Source: Chromera velia
Taxonomy: Eukaryota > Sar > Chromeraceae
DNA length: 64,000 bases
Assembly (NCBI GenBank): GCA_018398765.1
Contig: JAHBMJ010004651.1
Location: 1 to 64,000 of the forward strand
Direction: 5' to 3'
The notes under the pieces are model-generated. The model was given only the letters and a program-made list of their open reading frames with translations, was not told the DNA's origin and made no database searches. The position numbers and the translations under genes are program-made. Of this stretch, positions 24,439 through 38,499 are shown piece by piece (the stretch's first letter is position 1; every line of letters starts with the position of its first letter).

Positions 24439-26409
24439 ATGGGTTTCAAGATCGGTTCACTGCTCCGACTCTTTGCGGGTACGTGTCTGTTGCCATGCAG
24501 TGCATGAGGCGCTTTCTGGAGTTGACACAACTGTTGTTGCAGATGAACAGGGTGTTGCATGCAAAAAAGTATATATATATATATATATATATAGATATAG
24601 ACATATATATATATATATATATATACACATGGCCTCCAGATATATATGCACATCGTGCCCAATCCTTCTCCAGGCCCAGAGACTCTGCCTGTGTGCTGGT
24701 CTTTGCAGCTTCCTTGAGCCTCGTGAGCTGCCAGCAACAGTGTGGCGACCAAATATGCGACGGTGCAACTCCCAACTGCATTGACGGTCGACTATGTTGT
24801 CCACAATCGTTCTCCGAAATCTGCGATGGGGAGCCCACCACGTGCTGCACGCCACCAAATGGATTCTGTACGACACGTTCTGTGCCCAACGACCCGTCCA
24901 ACCCGAGCCTCTGCTGCGCGTCTGACACCTCATCTGCGTGCAACGGAGAGTGTTGCGATTTTGGGACTTGCATCGCAAACTGCGGCGGGCGTACACTGTG
25001 TTGTCCTCAAGGTACGTCGTGCAGCAACGGGGTCTGCTGCGATGGGGGCAGCTTCGGCTGTGGGGCGGGTACTGCGACTGAGCAGTGCTGCGCTGCTGAA
25101 AGCCAAGCGTGCGTCAATGACGAATGTTGCCCTGCCGTGCAGGCTTGCACTGACCCAGAGACCTGCTGCGAAAGCGGGGAGAAGTGCACTGGGCAAGCGG
25201 GCAGCCAGGTCTGTTGTCCTGTCGCCTTGACGTGCCAGATATGTCCTATTGCAAATGAACCGTTTTGCCCAACCAGCACGCGATTCTGCTGCGATGACGG
25301 CAACGTCTGCACAGACGACACTTGTGAGAATAACGAAACGAACGAGGCTGTGTGTGTGACAAGCAACAACACGAACTCGTTGACGACGGAAACCCCTGCA
25401 CAGAGAACGACACATGTTCTGGGGGGGTCTGCACTGGCACTCCTGTCAGTGGAGGCTCTTGTGATGACGGAGATCCCTGCACTGAGAACGACGAATGCGA
25501 CGCCGGAGTCTGCATGGGCACTCCCGCAAACGCGCCTCCTCCTGCAGGTCGGTTGGTTGCTTCAATGTTGAACTTCGGTTTGGCTGGAAGCCGGGAAGGG
25601 TAGGCAGATGGTTGGGGGTTTGTGTGTGTGTGTGTGTGTGTGGTTAATGGTTGGTTTGATGGTCGAATGGGTAGTTGATGGGAAATATGGTTCACCGGAT
25701 GGTGCGTATGTTGGCTGGCTCCGTGGGTGGGAGGGTGGGTAGGTGGGTGAATAATGATCCCTTCATTTGAGCTGGGTGCTAGACATAACTTCCAATCAAG
25801 AGGTCTTTTGCTCCCGTGGTCTAGATATCTGTTGTTCCTCAATCACTCCAAAAACAATTGGAAAGTGGTTTTTGCATAAGGCATAAGCGAAAAGAAGAAA
25901 TCGCCCAGAGGTCGGAGGGTTGTTGGAACGTCCGTTTCTTGAGACAAATGCCTGGGATTCCTCTTGCATTGCCTGCAGGTTGTCCGGCAGTCTTGCCTGG
26001 GGCACTTGCGGCCTGCTGTCTGCCTGAGGGGGGCTGTAGGAATCTGAACTCGACTGACTGCTCAGGTCCGTCTCCGTCTCCGTCATCCTCAGTGCTTCAG
26101 GGCCCCACAGCTTCATTTTGAATGGGCGAAATCTATTCCTAGCAAGCTAGGTTCCTTCAATGATTCACTTGGAGGGTCCACGCATGCCGTCTGTTGTCTG
26201 TTCTGTCTGTGTGCGACTTTCTTTCGCATTTCCTCTCGAACTCTCGACTCGATTCGACCAGCTGCACGTACAGCTGTCTTCTCTTCGCCTTGACAGTGAA
26301 CAGCCGTCTTCTGAAGGGAACGTCGTGTCTCATCAATTGAGTGTTTGTCGCCTCTTCTGAAAGTGCATACGTGTGTCCATGCATCCACCCATCTCTCTCT
26401 CTCTCTCTC

Positions 26410-26445
<36 letters not shown>

Positions 26446-27639
26446 CTTTTCTTCCTCTCTTTCTCTTTGGCTGTGTGTGTGTGTGTGTGTGTGTGTGTGT
26501 CTATCTATCTATCTGCCTGTATGTCTGCCCGTCCGTCAGTTTGCCTGTCTGTCTGTCTGCCTTTCTTTCCGCCTAAAATGTATCTATGTCTGTGTCTGTG
26601 TATCCATCTGTCGGCCTTTCCAATCTGCGTTCTGTGTGTGAGTGAAAGAAAGAAAATAAGAAGAACATATAGTCTGTGGCTTTTTCTTTCTCTCTTCTTT
26701 TTCTTCTTCATGTTGAATAGCAACAAGAAGAAAGCAGTATGGTCTGTCATTCTGTCTCGGATACCGTCGGCCCCTTTGTTTGTCTTTCGGCTCTCGTGAG
26801 TCCTAAATATAAATATCTTGTTCTTCTAATTGTCTGTGTGCGGACGGAAAATGGCACTACTTTGAGGGATGAAGTCCCTCCTACTTTGCCTGACTGTATT
26901 TCTCTGATCTCCGGTCATGTGTTCTCATTTCTCTGATACAAGTCCTCTTCTGAAAGTGCATGAGTGCAGGAAGTGAGGGCGAGAGAAACCCGAAGGCCAG
27001 CTGTGAGACGGCAGACTGCCGCGTTGGCGTTTGTTGCGTAGAGGGCTCCGCGTGTGAGGTGCTCACAAGAGACGAGTGCGAAGGTACGTGCATGGGGGGG
27101 TTATAGTTTGTGAAAGCGCGGTGAAAGATCGATCTGGTGTAATGAACACAAAACTGGTGAGGGTCGAAGGATCTTGAGTTCGTGGGTGAGGTGCTTATGG
27201 AATCTAGAATTAAGCCGTGTGTAAGCCTACGGACATATGTCTGACCATGGTGCATCAAACGCAAACCTAGTCGCAGAGCCCTTGCATGTCAGTGGCTCTT
27301 TCCTTCCAAGCTCTCTTCTCTCGCAATCTCTACTTGCATCCATAAATACTGATTAGGAAAATGACAAGCAGAATCCGATTTGATATCAATATTGTGGATG
27401 CAGAGAAGGGTGGGACATTCAAGGGGAAAGCGACCAAGTGCTCGAAGTTCTCGTGTCTCTTTGCCTCAGACCTCTTCGGGGGGGGTCAGGAAAAGGAAAA
27501 ACTGCTGGAGCAGTTTGGAGGGATTCCAAAGACCGATGGGGAGCCTTGGACTCTCCCCAAGCTCGACCTGAAGGGCCTCGAAGGTTTGGATCTCAAGGGG
27601 CTGGAAGAGCTTGGCAAGACGCTCAAATTCCCGGGTTGA
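24439..27639 (+). CDS. Secreted cysteine-rich protein, 5 exons, one apparent frameshift
   Basis: Exons: 24439-24478, 24709-25547, 25979-26065, 26970-27083, 27404-27639; all four introns are phase 1. Exon 1 joined to exon 2 gives a signal peptide, MGFKIGSLLRLFAAS then LSLVSCQQQC, so the protein should enter the secretory route. Most of it is Cys-rich short repeats with many CC pairs (LCCPQ, ECCDFG, VCCDGG, QCCAAE, ECCPAV), recalling granulin-like or other disulfide-rich extracellular modules, then CDDGN-C-T-D-C units, and a C-terminal GGTFKGKATKC motif. About 438 residues are expected. Near 25380 the Cys pattern jumps to another frame: where TGT-GAC-GAC would fit, the sequence reads TTGACGAC, one base short. 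This is either an assembly error or a real break. Function unknown. Confidence 0.75.
24569..24630. repeat. TA microsatellite in intron 1 of the cysteine-rich gene
   Basis: Two runs of TA dinucleotides, self-complementary and separated by AGATATAGACA, sit in the middle of the 230-base intron that splits the signal-peptide codons. Such runs can form cruciforms and slip in length. Confidence 0.93.
26393..26560. repeat. CT, GT and TCTG microsatellites in intron 3 of the cysteine-rich gene
   Basis: A CT run (26393-26442) is followed by a GT run (26473-26500), then ATCT and CTGT runs. All lie inside the intron 26066-26969. Low-complexity frames here are not genes. Confidence 0.9.
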
Positions 27640-28461
27640 GACTCAGTCCGACTTGAAGCACGGCCGGGGAATGTGTGCGTACTGCCAGCTACTGTGACCT
27701 GCATGCTGCACTGTTGCTGCCTGGCGGGCACAAAAGCTGTTACATTGGCAGCAATAGCAGAGAGTGTGAACAAAGCTGTCTCTCCTTTTCCTTTCACTCC
27801 ACGTCTTTCTTAAAGTTGTTGGTATTTCTTTGCGTAGAGGGAGGAAAGGACCAAAGGAAGGCGGACGTGCTAGGAACAGATCTAAAAGGCATCCCCTCCA
27901 TTTCTTTCACTGGATTCCTTTCCTTGCAATTGGGGGAAGAAAAGAAAAAGAGATTCTCTGTCGTGTAGTGCAATGACGTCCCATGTACAGTCGGCGCCCT
28001 GCCTATGCGGAAGCTCAGATATCCGCGGACTTTTGACGGAAAAAACCCCCAAACGACAAAGCCAAAAACTGCCGTCCCAGAACCGGTTCCCTTGAAACCC
28101 TGCATTCGTACCCTTACGCACAATTCTGGCATGCATGCGCGAATGATACATCGAATGCTACTAGGCAGAATGTGCATTCTTTCAATCGATCTGTCCAGGT
28201 TAATTGCTTTTAAACCCCGTTGAACCCCCTGGCGAGCATGAATGTTTTTATTCAACTTAATTACTTAAGGTGCCTTTACTCATGACAGTCTTATATTGAT
28301 TAATTTCATTATTACTAGCATTATTATTTTTTTTTTTAAATTTTTCTCTCTAGATTTTTCTATGTTTCGGACGTTTGGCGGCAATGCACAACGTTAACTG
28401 CACGTCAGACTAGACGTCCGAGCCCTATTAAAGTATATATTTCTAGATATATTTTAACAAC
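27640..28461. other. Intergenic DNA before the Copia element
   Basis: 3' flank of the cysteine-rich gene to about 27960, then mixed sequence. From 28230 it is AT-rich up to the insertion point. No gene, RNA or further repeat is recognised. Confidence 0.5.
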
Positions 28462-28466
28462 GTAGG
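28462..28466. repeat. Target site duplication, left copy (GTAGG)
   Basis: GTAGG directly before the left LTR equals GTAGG directly after the right LTR (43689-43693). Five bases is the usual duplication size for Copia and most LTR elements. Confidence 0.85.
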
Positions 28467-29217
28467 TGTGTGAAAGTAAACGATGGTCCCGTTCCTGGTC
28501 AGATTCGCGGAGGGTGAATTCCAGTCCCGGCATTTCCATTCGTCCCTTCGCCCCAAGCCAGAGAAAGGAGCGACGCGCACGCAGCGGCCCGTACACATCG
28601 GGTGGCGGGGCGCCTGCAATAGAGGTGTGTATGTTGTGAGTTCCATGGTATGGCCTGCATGCACTTTGGTGTTAGAAATACACCCGAGGCACTCACCGTG
28701 GTGGTGTGTGCTCCGGGGCTTCATATGGAATTTAATTAGGCCGATGGTGCGGTTATGCCATCGGAGATATCAAAATTAATTCCGGTCCCGAATTAATTTT
28801 CAGACAGTCAGACAGACGTGCACGGCGGTTACCGGCCGTCTGAATGAGAGACGCGACTTAGGGATTGACAGAACTTCATGTGTAGGATCTGTACTGTGCC
28901 TTATGTCTCTTTGTGGTTCTCTTGTGCTCTGAGTAATGCACGAGGCCACCAACAGGAGTGTACTGTGGACTGTGGGAGTTCATAGATTTTCTGTCTGGTG
29001 AAGAGACTGATCAGATATTTATTTCGGATTATCTGTATTGGTCTAGACGAGTACGTCACAGAGACGTATTCGCTGTGGTCCTCTAATAGGAGAGGGCCAG
29101 GAATTCGGGAGTATAGCAGTTTGAGGAGTCCTCTGGACAGGCTAGAGGATCGATACGGAAGGGCCTATAGGATTCCACTGGAGGAATCTCAAGAGAGGTG
29201 AGACTCTACTTTTCACT
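28467..29217 (+). repeat. Left LTR of the Copia element
   Basis: 751 bases, starting TGTGTGAAAG and ending TTTTCACT, matching the right LTR over its full length without any length difference. It contains TCAGACAGTC and CGGTTACCGGCCG motifs that could be promoter parts (inference). Confidence 0.92.
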
Positions 29218-29349
29218 GGCGCCGTCACTGAGGGAGTCTCCCGTTGTCATTCCGACAACATTCCCCTTGTTGTATTCCCGATTCCCTACTGCAGGTGACT
29301 TACTATAGGTCCCAAGAAGGACGTTCCCCATGGGTGCGTCGCGATCAAG

Positions 29350-31150
29350 GGTATGGAGGCGAAGACTGTGGGCGTCTTCGGCCTCACGGACGATGCGGAC
29401 ATCATCGAGTGGGTACGGCAATATGCAGATGCTGTGGCCATTCTCGGAGACTCGGACGAATGGTGTGGTGGGCTCACCCTCACCAACAGGAACAAGGTGG
29501 GGGTCAACGTTAAGCACTACGTCGCAAGGACCGAGGTGGAAGTGCTGGAGAAGGTGGTGGAACGGGTGCCCCACCTCAGCTTGGAAGTTTCTGAGCAGCT
29601 CCGGATTTTCCACAGGCACGTTGTGGACTCCGTCTCTCCGCCCGATGCGGAGTGGATGAAGAGATATCTGCAGTGGACCGATGTCCTGAGAATGGGCAAG
29701 GCGAGGATCATGAAAATCAGGGAGCTTCTCTCATGCCGAGAGAAGGAGAGAATCTCTAGTCCCCAGTTGAAGGCTCTAAACGAACAGATCCTTTGCCTGC
29801 GGACTCTGAAAGAACCCTCCTCCCTCTCCCTGTCTCGCCCTGTTGTGTTGCCTTCAGGTGGAGAGCTCTATGGGGGAGCTTCAACAGAGACAAAAGTGAA
29901 GATGGAGGAGGAGACAGGAGCGATACGAGACACCTCCCGTCAGATGTCCAGTGAGCAGCGTCCAGCCTCTGATGAGTGGGACCGCCGTAGCAGTAGCAGC
30001 AGCAGTTCCAGTGGGGGGGTGCAGGTGGTCGGTGTGCGACCTGACACCACCCTGCTGGAGATGAAAAGGAAGCAGTACGAGGACCTCGTGGCCCAGATAT
30101 CGGGTCTGGACGCCGTACGGGGTGCTGACAAGCTCCGAATTCTGGAGATCCAGAAGGAGGAGAATGAAGTGCTGAGTGGCATGCCCAGGAGAGACAATTT
30201 CCCTGAGAGGTCTGAAGAGAACTTCAAGGAGGCGTACGCAATGCCATCAGAGCTGGCATCCTGGGCCAAGAAGAAAGAGGTCTTCGACGCTGGGAAGGCT
30301 GACAGGGATACGCTGGTAGCGACCCTACATGGTCATATTGACCAGCTGGCGTCTGATGGGTTTGCTCTAAACAAGCAGGCCGACAAACTCCGCAAGGAAA
30401 TAGACGTGCTCTCTCCTCCTCCCCAGGCCCAGGAAGTCACTGGGGGTGCTGCTGAAGGTCGCCTGCCTTCGGTATTCCAGATGACCCCCCTTACGGGTGG
30501 GGAGGTGTATCCTGCTGTGTCTCCCCCTGAACCTGCGACGGTGTCTGTAGGTGGGGGGGTGCGTACTGGTAATATCAGGGCTCCGGGTGCTCCTGACATC
30601 TTCTCTTTCCTGGGAGTTAGGGAGTTGAGTGGAACTCAAAGGAGGCCCAAGTGTGACCCTGAGGATCCCCTCATCGCCTATACCCTGGAGGAGATCTTGA
30701 CATCGGTCCCGAGGACCTTTGTGGAGATGCGAGATAAGGTCGTGGCAATGATCTTTGCGCACTTTTTCAAGACGATCCAGTACTTGACCTCGGCTCTCCT
30801 CCTGGAGCACAAGAGGATTACCTGCAAACCCTGTCAGTTCGGTACCTACATAGAGCTGCTGGCGCATCACAAGCGTCTCCTGAACCACCTAGTTGAGGAG
30901 AACATCGTCCACGAGCTTGGCGTGAAGTACAGGCTCGGGCTCCTGACGGCACACCTGCCAAACGACCTCATCATGAGGTGGCAGGAGAGGCAGAACCCGG
31001 TGGACCTCACCAGCGAAGTGGAGATCATTAAGGAGATCCACGTCATCGCTGCCCAGGCGGAGACCTTCAACAAGTCTCTCGGGGATGCCTGGGACCGAGG
31101 CCTGGTTAAGGGAGCTCTCATCGAGGACTTAAAGAGAGAGTGAGAACAGA
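29350..31150 (+). other. Copia fossil: gag-like region
   Basis: An acidic, coiled-coil-prone region of roughly 600 codons in the position of gag. No strong domain is recognised. Its place between the tRNA-primer site and the zinc-knuckle region supports the capsid assignment (inference). Confidence 0.65.
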
Positions 31151-33799
31151 AGGCGGCAACCTTCGGGGTCAGGGACTCGGGGGGTGCCTCGCGGGGGGGT
31201 ATCATTCCAAAGGTTCCTTTTGTGGCGTTCGCGGGGCCTGGAGGAGTCCCGCAGAGGAAATCCCCTTCCAAGGCAAAGGGGGGGAAACCCTCAGGAGGAA
31301 AGACCCCTGACTCTGGCGGGAAGGGCAGGGGCAACTCTGATCGCGGGAGGCAGGGCAGTGCAGGAGGGGGTTTCGGCAAGGAGGATGGCGGGGGAAGCTC
31401 CAATCGGGGGCGCTCTCCTGGGTCAAATTCCTCTGCTCCCTCCAGTAGATACAATGACAAGGGGGTGGAAGGAAAGGACCGTTTTCCTACTCAGGCCGTT
31501 GTCAACCCCAGAGGCTCCAACAGGAACCCCGTTCTCGATCGATATGGTGTCCGACACCGGGACGGATCCGGGTTGGATACGTTTATCGGGACGATGGCGG
31601 GACCTGGAGAAACTCCCATCAAACCCGGTCAGTGGGATGGAGAGTTTGGGTCTCTGTAGGACAAAGCGTGTTGGGATCCTGCCAGCAGGAAGAGCCTTCC
31701 CCATGGGTACTACGATGGGCAGTGCCTGAGATGCAACCGTCCGGACGGACATGCAGAGTGGGGGGGCCATGGGGCCTGTCCTTGGACTTAGAAGAAGGAC
31801 GGCTGCCCATCGTGTAGAACGATAGGCCATGCTCCCAACAACTGCCCTGATGAGAACACGAAGAAGCGGTGGATGATGAAGCAGATGGACAAGACCGGGC
31901 AGGACAGGGGCGGCTCGGGGGGCCGCCCTAAGGGTCCTCCGGGAGGAGGAGGCCCTGGAGGCGGCTCCGGAGACCATCGAGGGTCTCCTTATCCTGGTCG
32001 TGGGGGCAGCTCAGAGGGGAGAGGAGGCGGTGGGGGTCGCGGCTGTGGTGGGCGCACCCTTTCTCCCGGCAGGTTCAACAATGAGAACTTTGAGAGGAAG
32101 AACTCAGACTCCGGACAGGCGCAGCGGGGGGGTAGTGTCCCTCCTGTGTCCTCGCAGACTGTCGGTCCTGGGGGTCAGGACGATGATGATGTCGTAGTGA
32201 TGGGTGGCGTCTCACATGAGCAGGGGGACTCGTTCAACCTGACCATCCATGCGTCCAAGGGTGAGGAGAAGACCACTCACGGGGAGGGGTCTCTCGGAAA
32301 GGTCCGCTTTGCAGACCGCCTTGGCCTTCCTTTATGCTATGAACCGGGAGCCAAGTACTCGCCCGACTACGACACAACGACCTTCCATGTGTAGCATGAT
32401 GGGGCTATGGAGTGCCTGTCTACCTGGGATTGTGTTGGGACCCACACGGGGGTCGATGTATGGAGAGAAGGAGTCCATGGAGCCTGGGAAACGATCTTGT
32501 CCGATGAGCCTGAGAGGACAGGCTTAGAACGTATGGGGTGGGCTATCTTCCCTGCAGGTTTGGAGACTTGCATGACGGTCATGCAAGCCTTCCAGTCGGA
32601 GTTCACTACGGGAGGAGTCCAGCGCATCAGGGATATGATGCAGGAGCAGGACCCCCATCTCCCTGAGTCCATCTCTCGCACGCGGGGATTGGAAGACGAA
32701 ACCACCATAGGAGCGGTGCCCTCTGGTTCAAAGTCTGCTGTTTACACGGTCTCCCAGTACGAGAGTGAACTGATGAACGACCCGAACAGGACCCGGCGAC
32801 GGACTAGGTTTCCGGAGAAGTTCAAGGTCTACCAGGTTTTGGGAAATGCGAGATCCAAAAACCCCGAGCTCGTCAAGTATAGGGTCATCAAGATGCATAT
32901 TAACTCCTGTACGTTCGGGAACCTCATCTCTTGGAGGAAGGTGAGGAGCCTTATCCGTGCCTTTGCCAGGCTGGATATCCCGGACTGGACGGGTTTGTTC
33001 ACGGGGGGTGTTGGGGAGGAGGGGGACGGGGGGCTTCCCAGAAAGACGCGGCACCGGCACTATGAGCATCTTGTTATAGGATAAGATTTCATTGAGTAGA
33101 AGGTGTAGCTGGAGATGCCCCTCCAGTCGTGGGGACTGGGCGATGAGGCAGTGTTCTCTTGTCCTACGATTCTTGGCATCCGGTTTGGGACTCATGACCC
33201 TTCCGGCGCTCCAAAGAACATTGTCATCCCCTGCTTTCTCCACACGGTTGATCAGTCGAATCTCCCTGACGTGCTGATTTGCAATGCTCCTGGTGCAGGT
33301 CTCTTCGTCCCTCGTTCTTCGCCGAAGGATGTCTGTCCCACCTACCGCGTGTAGGCTGAGAAAACGAAGGAGGAGAGGCAGATCTCACATGGGGTGAGGC
33401 TGTCTATGGACCTGATGTACCAGGAGGGGGTGCGTCAGGGCATTCCGCAGGTTGATGTTGAGGTCATGGACACCCCCTTCAAGGTGGGGGCACCGGAGGC
33501 CTGCATCATCCACAAGCCCTGGGGAGATAGGCCGGACGGGTATGGCCTCAACCACCTCCCTCGAGCTGTGTATAACCGCAGCCCACACTGCAAGGCCGTC
33601 CTGAACGAGTCCTTCGAGCACTTCCTTGGGGGCGGTCCCCAAGGAGGTTCATGCGGGTACCGGTTCCAGTCAGTGCAGGAGGTGTGGGACCGGTGGAACA
33701 AGGTGCAGAGGATGAAGCAACAGAGGGATCCTTATGAGAGGATTCCCTGAACCCCTCTCCCTGACGTGTTGAAGAAGAGGTCGGCCAAGAAGGACTTCA

Positions 33800-34450
33800 G
33801 GGCCACTCCCGATGGCGTCGAGGTCCCAGTGGCTGCCTACCCGATCACGTATTGGGTCATGGGTGGATGGACTGCCTCGGAGCTGGCGGACACCGACCAC
33901 TGTCAGCAAGGTCCCTTTCTCGCGGTGAGAAAGTTTGATGCTGGGGGTGCTGACCACTTCAAACCATGGGACTACGGGTTCGAACGGACACACCTGGCTG
34001 CCTTCTCAGCCATCATGGTCGACCAGCAGCGTGAGGTGATGGCGCTGCATGTGCGCTACGGACACCAGAACTTCGACGATCTCAAGGAGACTCTCGCAGC
34101 TGAGGGCATTGACATCGATGAGGACTGCAGAAGGTGGGTTTCTGCGTGTCCCCTCTGTCAGCTGAAGAACGCGATCACTCCCCAGATTCACAAGAGGAGT
34201 GAAAAGCTGTCGGCAGATTGGAAGCCGATTAAGGAAACGGTCTGGATCGTCGATATCTGGTTCTTCAAGGACCTTCTCGCGAAGGCTGAGACAGGGGGCT
34301 TCGGGATGATGGTCATCCTCTACGAGCCAGGAGCCGGGTTCTCTCTGGCCCACCCAGCTAAGGAGAAGGATGAGGCTTCCCTCATCGACTGCGTGCATTA
34401 CTTTGCTCACTGGTTGGGGCGTCCTCACCTGATGTGCATGGACGGAGAGA
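33800..34450 (+). other. Copia fossil: integrase region
   Basis: Shows the His-His-Cys-Cys zinc-binding layout of the pre-integrase domain (VRYGHQNFDDLKETL, then WVSACPLCQLKNA) followed by the start of the catalytic core. Part of the broken element. Confidence 0.75.
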
Positions 34451-36065
34451 AGGCGGGAGCGGGTGCCTCCTTCTAGTCGTGGCTCCGGGGGGATGGGTCC
34501 CCCAGGCTGCATCCCATCGAGTACCGTCAGGGACCTCCGTATGTTGGCAAAGGTCTGCAGGCTCTGGTCGAGTGCTGCATCCGCAGCAATCGGAAGGGAG
34601 TGGCCCTCCTCATATCGGACCCGAACCACCGGTTTTCTCTTGCTGTGATTCACCTCGTGGCGATGGGGGAACGTTGGGGGTATTCCTGTACGTTTTACAG
34701 AACGGTGGGGGGCATCCCTTTTACCCTGACCTTTCGGAGAGCGCCTCCTGGATGGAGAGTAGGGGACACCGCGGTGGTGTCCATGCCTTCCCTGGGAATG
34801 GAGTTGCGCGGAGTCATTGTATAGTTTTTGGCTCCGCTCACGCACGATGTTGTCGCGGATCTCCATAGGCACAAGGAGAGATACGTTCAAGGGGAACGTT
34901 TTACCGTCCTGCAGGTCCATCCCGAGCATCTGCAGACAGTCCCGGACAACCTCCGCCTCTGGGGGGGGCCTCGATTCGATCAAGACGGTACCATCCTTCT
35001 AGCTCCGGCGGGCGGAGACCAGGAGGATCCCCGACTCTGGAAAACTTCTGCAAGGCAGGAGGGGGGCACGGGAGCTCACTATCGCAGACAGGCCAGTAGG
35101 AGCGACTTCGGTCACAGGGGATTCCCTCTAGTCCTTCCGGACACATCTCCGGTGGGACGGTACGAGGGGTTGCAGCGAGGGACACAGTGGCCGGCAAGGA
35201 AATTTTCTTTCCAACTGGCGGATGAGGGCGAAGGTGTTGTAGGCTTGCGGGAGGCCCCTCGCCTCACACACCTTCGTGAGGGCTATCAGGAGATTTTAAG
35301 CTGCTGCCTGCACGGAGGCGCAGGCATCGGCTTCGTCATCGTCTTCCTCTGCCCTCTCCTCCTCCTCTGCCCTTCCTTCTGCACTGCCTCCCTCCCTCCC
35401 TCCCCCTGCTCCTGCAGAGCCCTCCGACCCTTCCCCTGCTCAGGCCGAGGCCTCAGTAAGGGAAGCAGGGGCGGCGGGCGCCCAAGCACGGTCTCCCTCT
35501 CCTGCTGTGTTCAACAGGGCTTCTATCGACTCCGGGGAGTCGCCGCTGCCGGATTTCTTTGTCCTGCTCGGCTCCTCAATGAAGGGGACCATCCTGGACC
35601 TGTTAGGCCCTGGGGTGCTGCGCACGCCTGGGACGGTGCGGCAGCACAATCGCGCTCCTTCGCGGGGAAGGCGGGTGTAGGATCCAGGCCCCGTCTTTTA
35701 TGACGAGAAGGGGAACCGCCTCCTGGGGGCCGACGGGGAGCCCCTGGGGTACAATTGGAAGGTGGAGCGGCCGGTGTTCATGACGTACCGCCGGGGGGTA
35801 TATGACGCTTGGACTCGTCGGTTTGCACTCATGCTCCACCCCGATTTGGAGGAGATCACTCAGGTCAGTTCGTGCTTATGCTCCACCCCGATTTGGGGGA
35901 GATCACTCAGGGTGAGGTTTTGGACATCTTTAAGAACTACTTGGCACCCCGACTGACGACGGGCGTCAAGGGGGACTTGTGGAGAAGCGGAAGTGCTACA
36001 AGGACGCAGGATGAAATCCAGGAAGCACGTGGGGTGTTCTCTGGAGACATGGGTTTCGATCTTGA

Positions 36066-36374
<309 letters not shown>

Positions 36375-37049
36375 TGAACAGTCGGGCTATCCATGGCTGT
36401 CGGTTTTCCCGAGAGCCTCAGGTACTACGGGTACAAGCAGATCGAGTTCCAGAACTATGTTCTTCCGAGCTCCTACGACCCAGATCCGGTGGTTGCAAGC
36501 ATTCGGGCGTACACGGAAGGAGGAGATCGGATAATGGAACACTTTCGGGATGTGTTCCGGGGGACAGAAAGCAACGAAGATGAGAAGGCGTGGTGCTTCG
36601 TCTATAAGATATGCTACCAGATCAGGTGCATGTTCCACCGGTCGAAGCACCACGATGACCGCTCATGCCCCATCGTGTTCGAGAGAGAAGACCCCACAGT
36701 AGAGGTCGTCCCTCCCAAGGACTCCAGGGACAGGGTCGACAAGAACGAGGTCGGTCGCGGGGACCGAGCTTGGGAGGAGCTCTCGAATGTGTCTGTGGCA
36801 AAGACAGGCAGAGACAAAAGGGGAGGGGAAGGGTCCCCTTGCGCTTGTGTTTCGGGTGCTGAGGATGAAGAGACTGACGAAGACACCTTCGCTTCTGAAT
36901 CTCTGCTATGGGGCCGAACGAGCGGGTCAGACCCAGACGATGGAGATGATGGGGGGGATCCTTCTGACGGAGATGGGGGTCAAGGGGACCCTTCCCCAGA
37001 CGATTCTCTGCACGACCCACCTCCAAGGAGTTGTTCTGGAGGAGACTAG

Positions 37050-37511
<462 letters not shown>

Positions 37512-38499
37512 TAGGCAGACCTCGCACCTGATCTTTCGGTAAGGGACCCCCTCGCTTTCAAGGTCAAGGAAATCAGGGATGGGAGAGTGAAGCGGTCGTC
37601 TATCAAGCACGTGTTCGACATTCGGGGAGGTAGAGTCCCTGAAGAGGCTGTGCGTATGATTGATGACCCCGTCCAGCTCCGCGAAGTTGGAGTTTGGAAA
37701 CTGCCGGAGGAAGAAAGGGTAGGGTGTGCAAAAGGCGCTGCAGACGCGGTTTCTGCAGGTCCCTCCGCATCGTCGTCTTCCTCTGCTGTGCCTTCCTCTT
37801 CTGTTGTCCCTGCTGTGCCTCCTGTAGGGGAGTCACGTGTTGTCCTCGAGGCTGCTGAGTCTCAACCTGGTGTTCCTTTGAACGCAGGCAGAGCGGAGCG
37901 AGCGGAGGAGCATGGGGGTCCTCCTGCTGCCGAAGGGGCATCTGATGAAGGGAATGAGGTTGGGGGAGTTGAGCCACTGGGCCCTATTGCGGAGAATGTA
38001 GAGACGGATGAGGAGCCTCCGTCTATGGTTGCGTCTACGGACAGGGACGGGTATGTCTCGGAAGCCAGCTTGTTAACGTTTGAGGCAAGCGGCCCGGGCT
38101 CCGGGTGCGACAGCAGCTCCTCGGATGATGAGTGGGATGTCCTGGGGGGTCGGAAACTTCCCAGGGTAGGAGAAGGACCCACCGTGAGGCAGAACCCGCC
38201 CAAGGAGGGGGTTGAGGAGATGAACAAGGTGGATGAGGTTTTGCACGGCCCGCAGTGGGAGCGGTTCAACACCCTCTGTGCGATGGAGGTTTTGAGGGAG
38301 GAGCGAGCAAGGAGAGTGCCCGAGGTGACGGGGAGGAACTGAAATGATGATTTCCAGGAGGAGAGAGGCATTCCGTCGTTCGCTGGGGCGATGGCGTGGG
38401 AGAGGGAAGAGTGCAGTCCCAAACAGGCTGGGACGCCCAAAAGCCCTACCAGGAGTAGGTGGTGCGATCTTCCTTACCTGTCTTGCCTTTCATCCAGAA

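Noticed and set aside
29217-29230. Assigning the Copia primer site to a named tRNA
   Set aside because: TGGCGCCGTC has the right place and a TGG start, but I cannot match it to a specific tRNA 3' end without the tRNA set.
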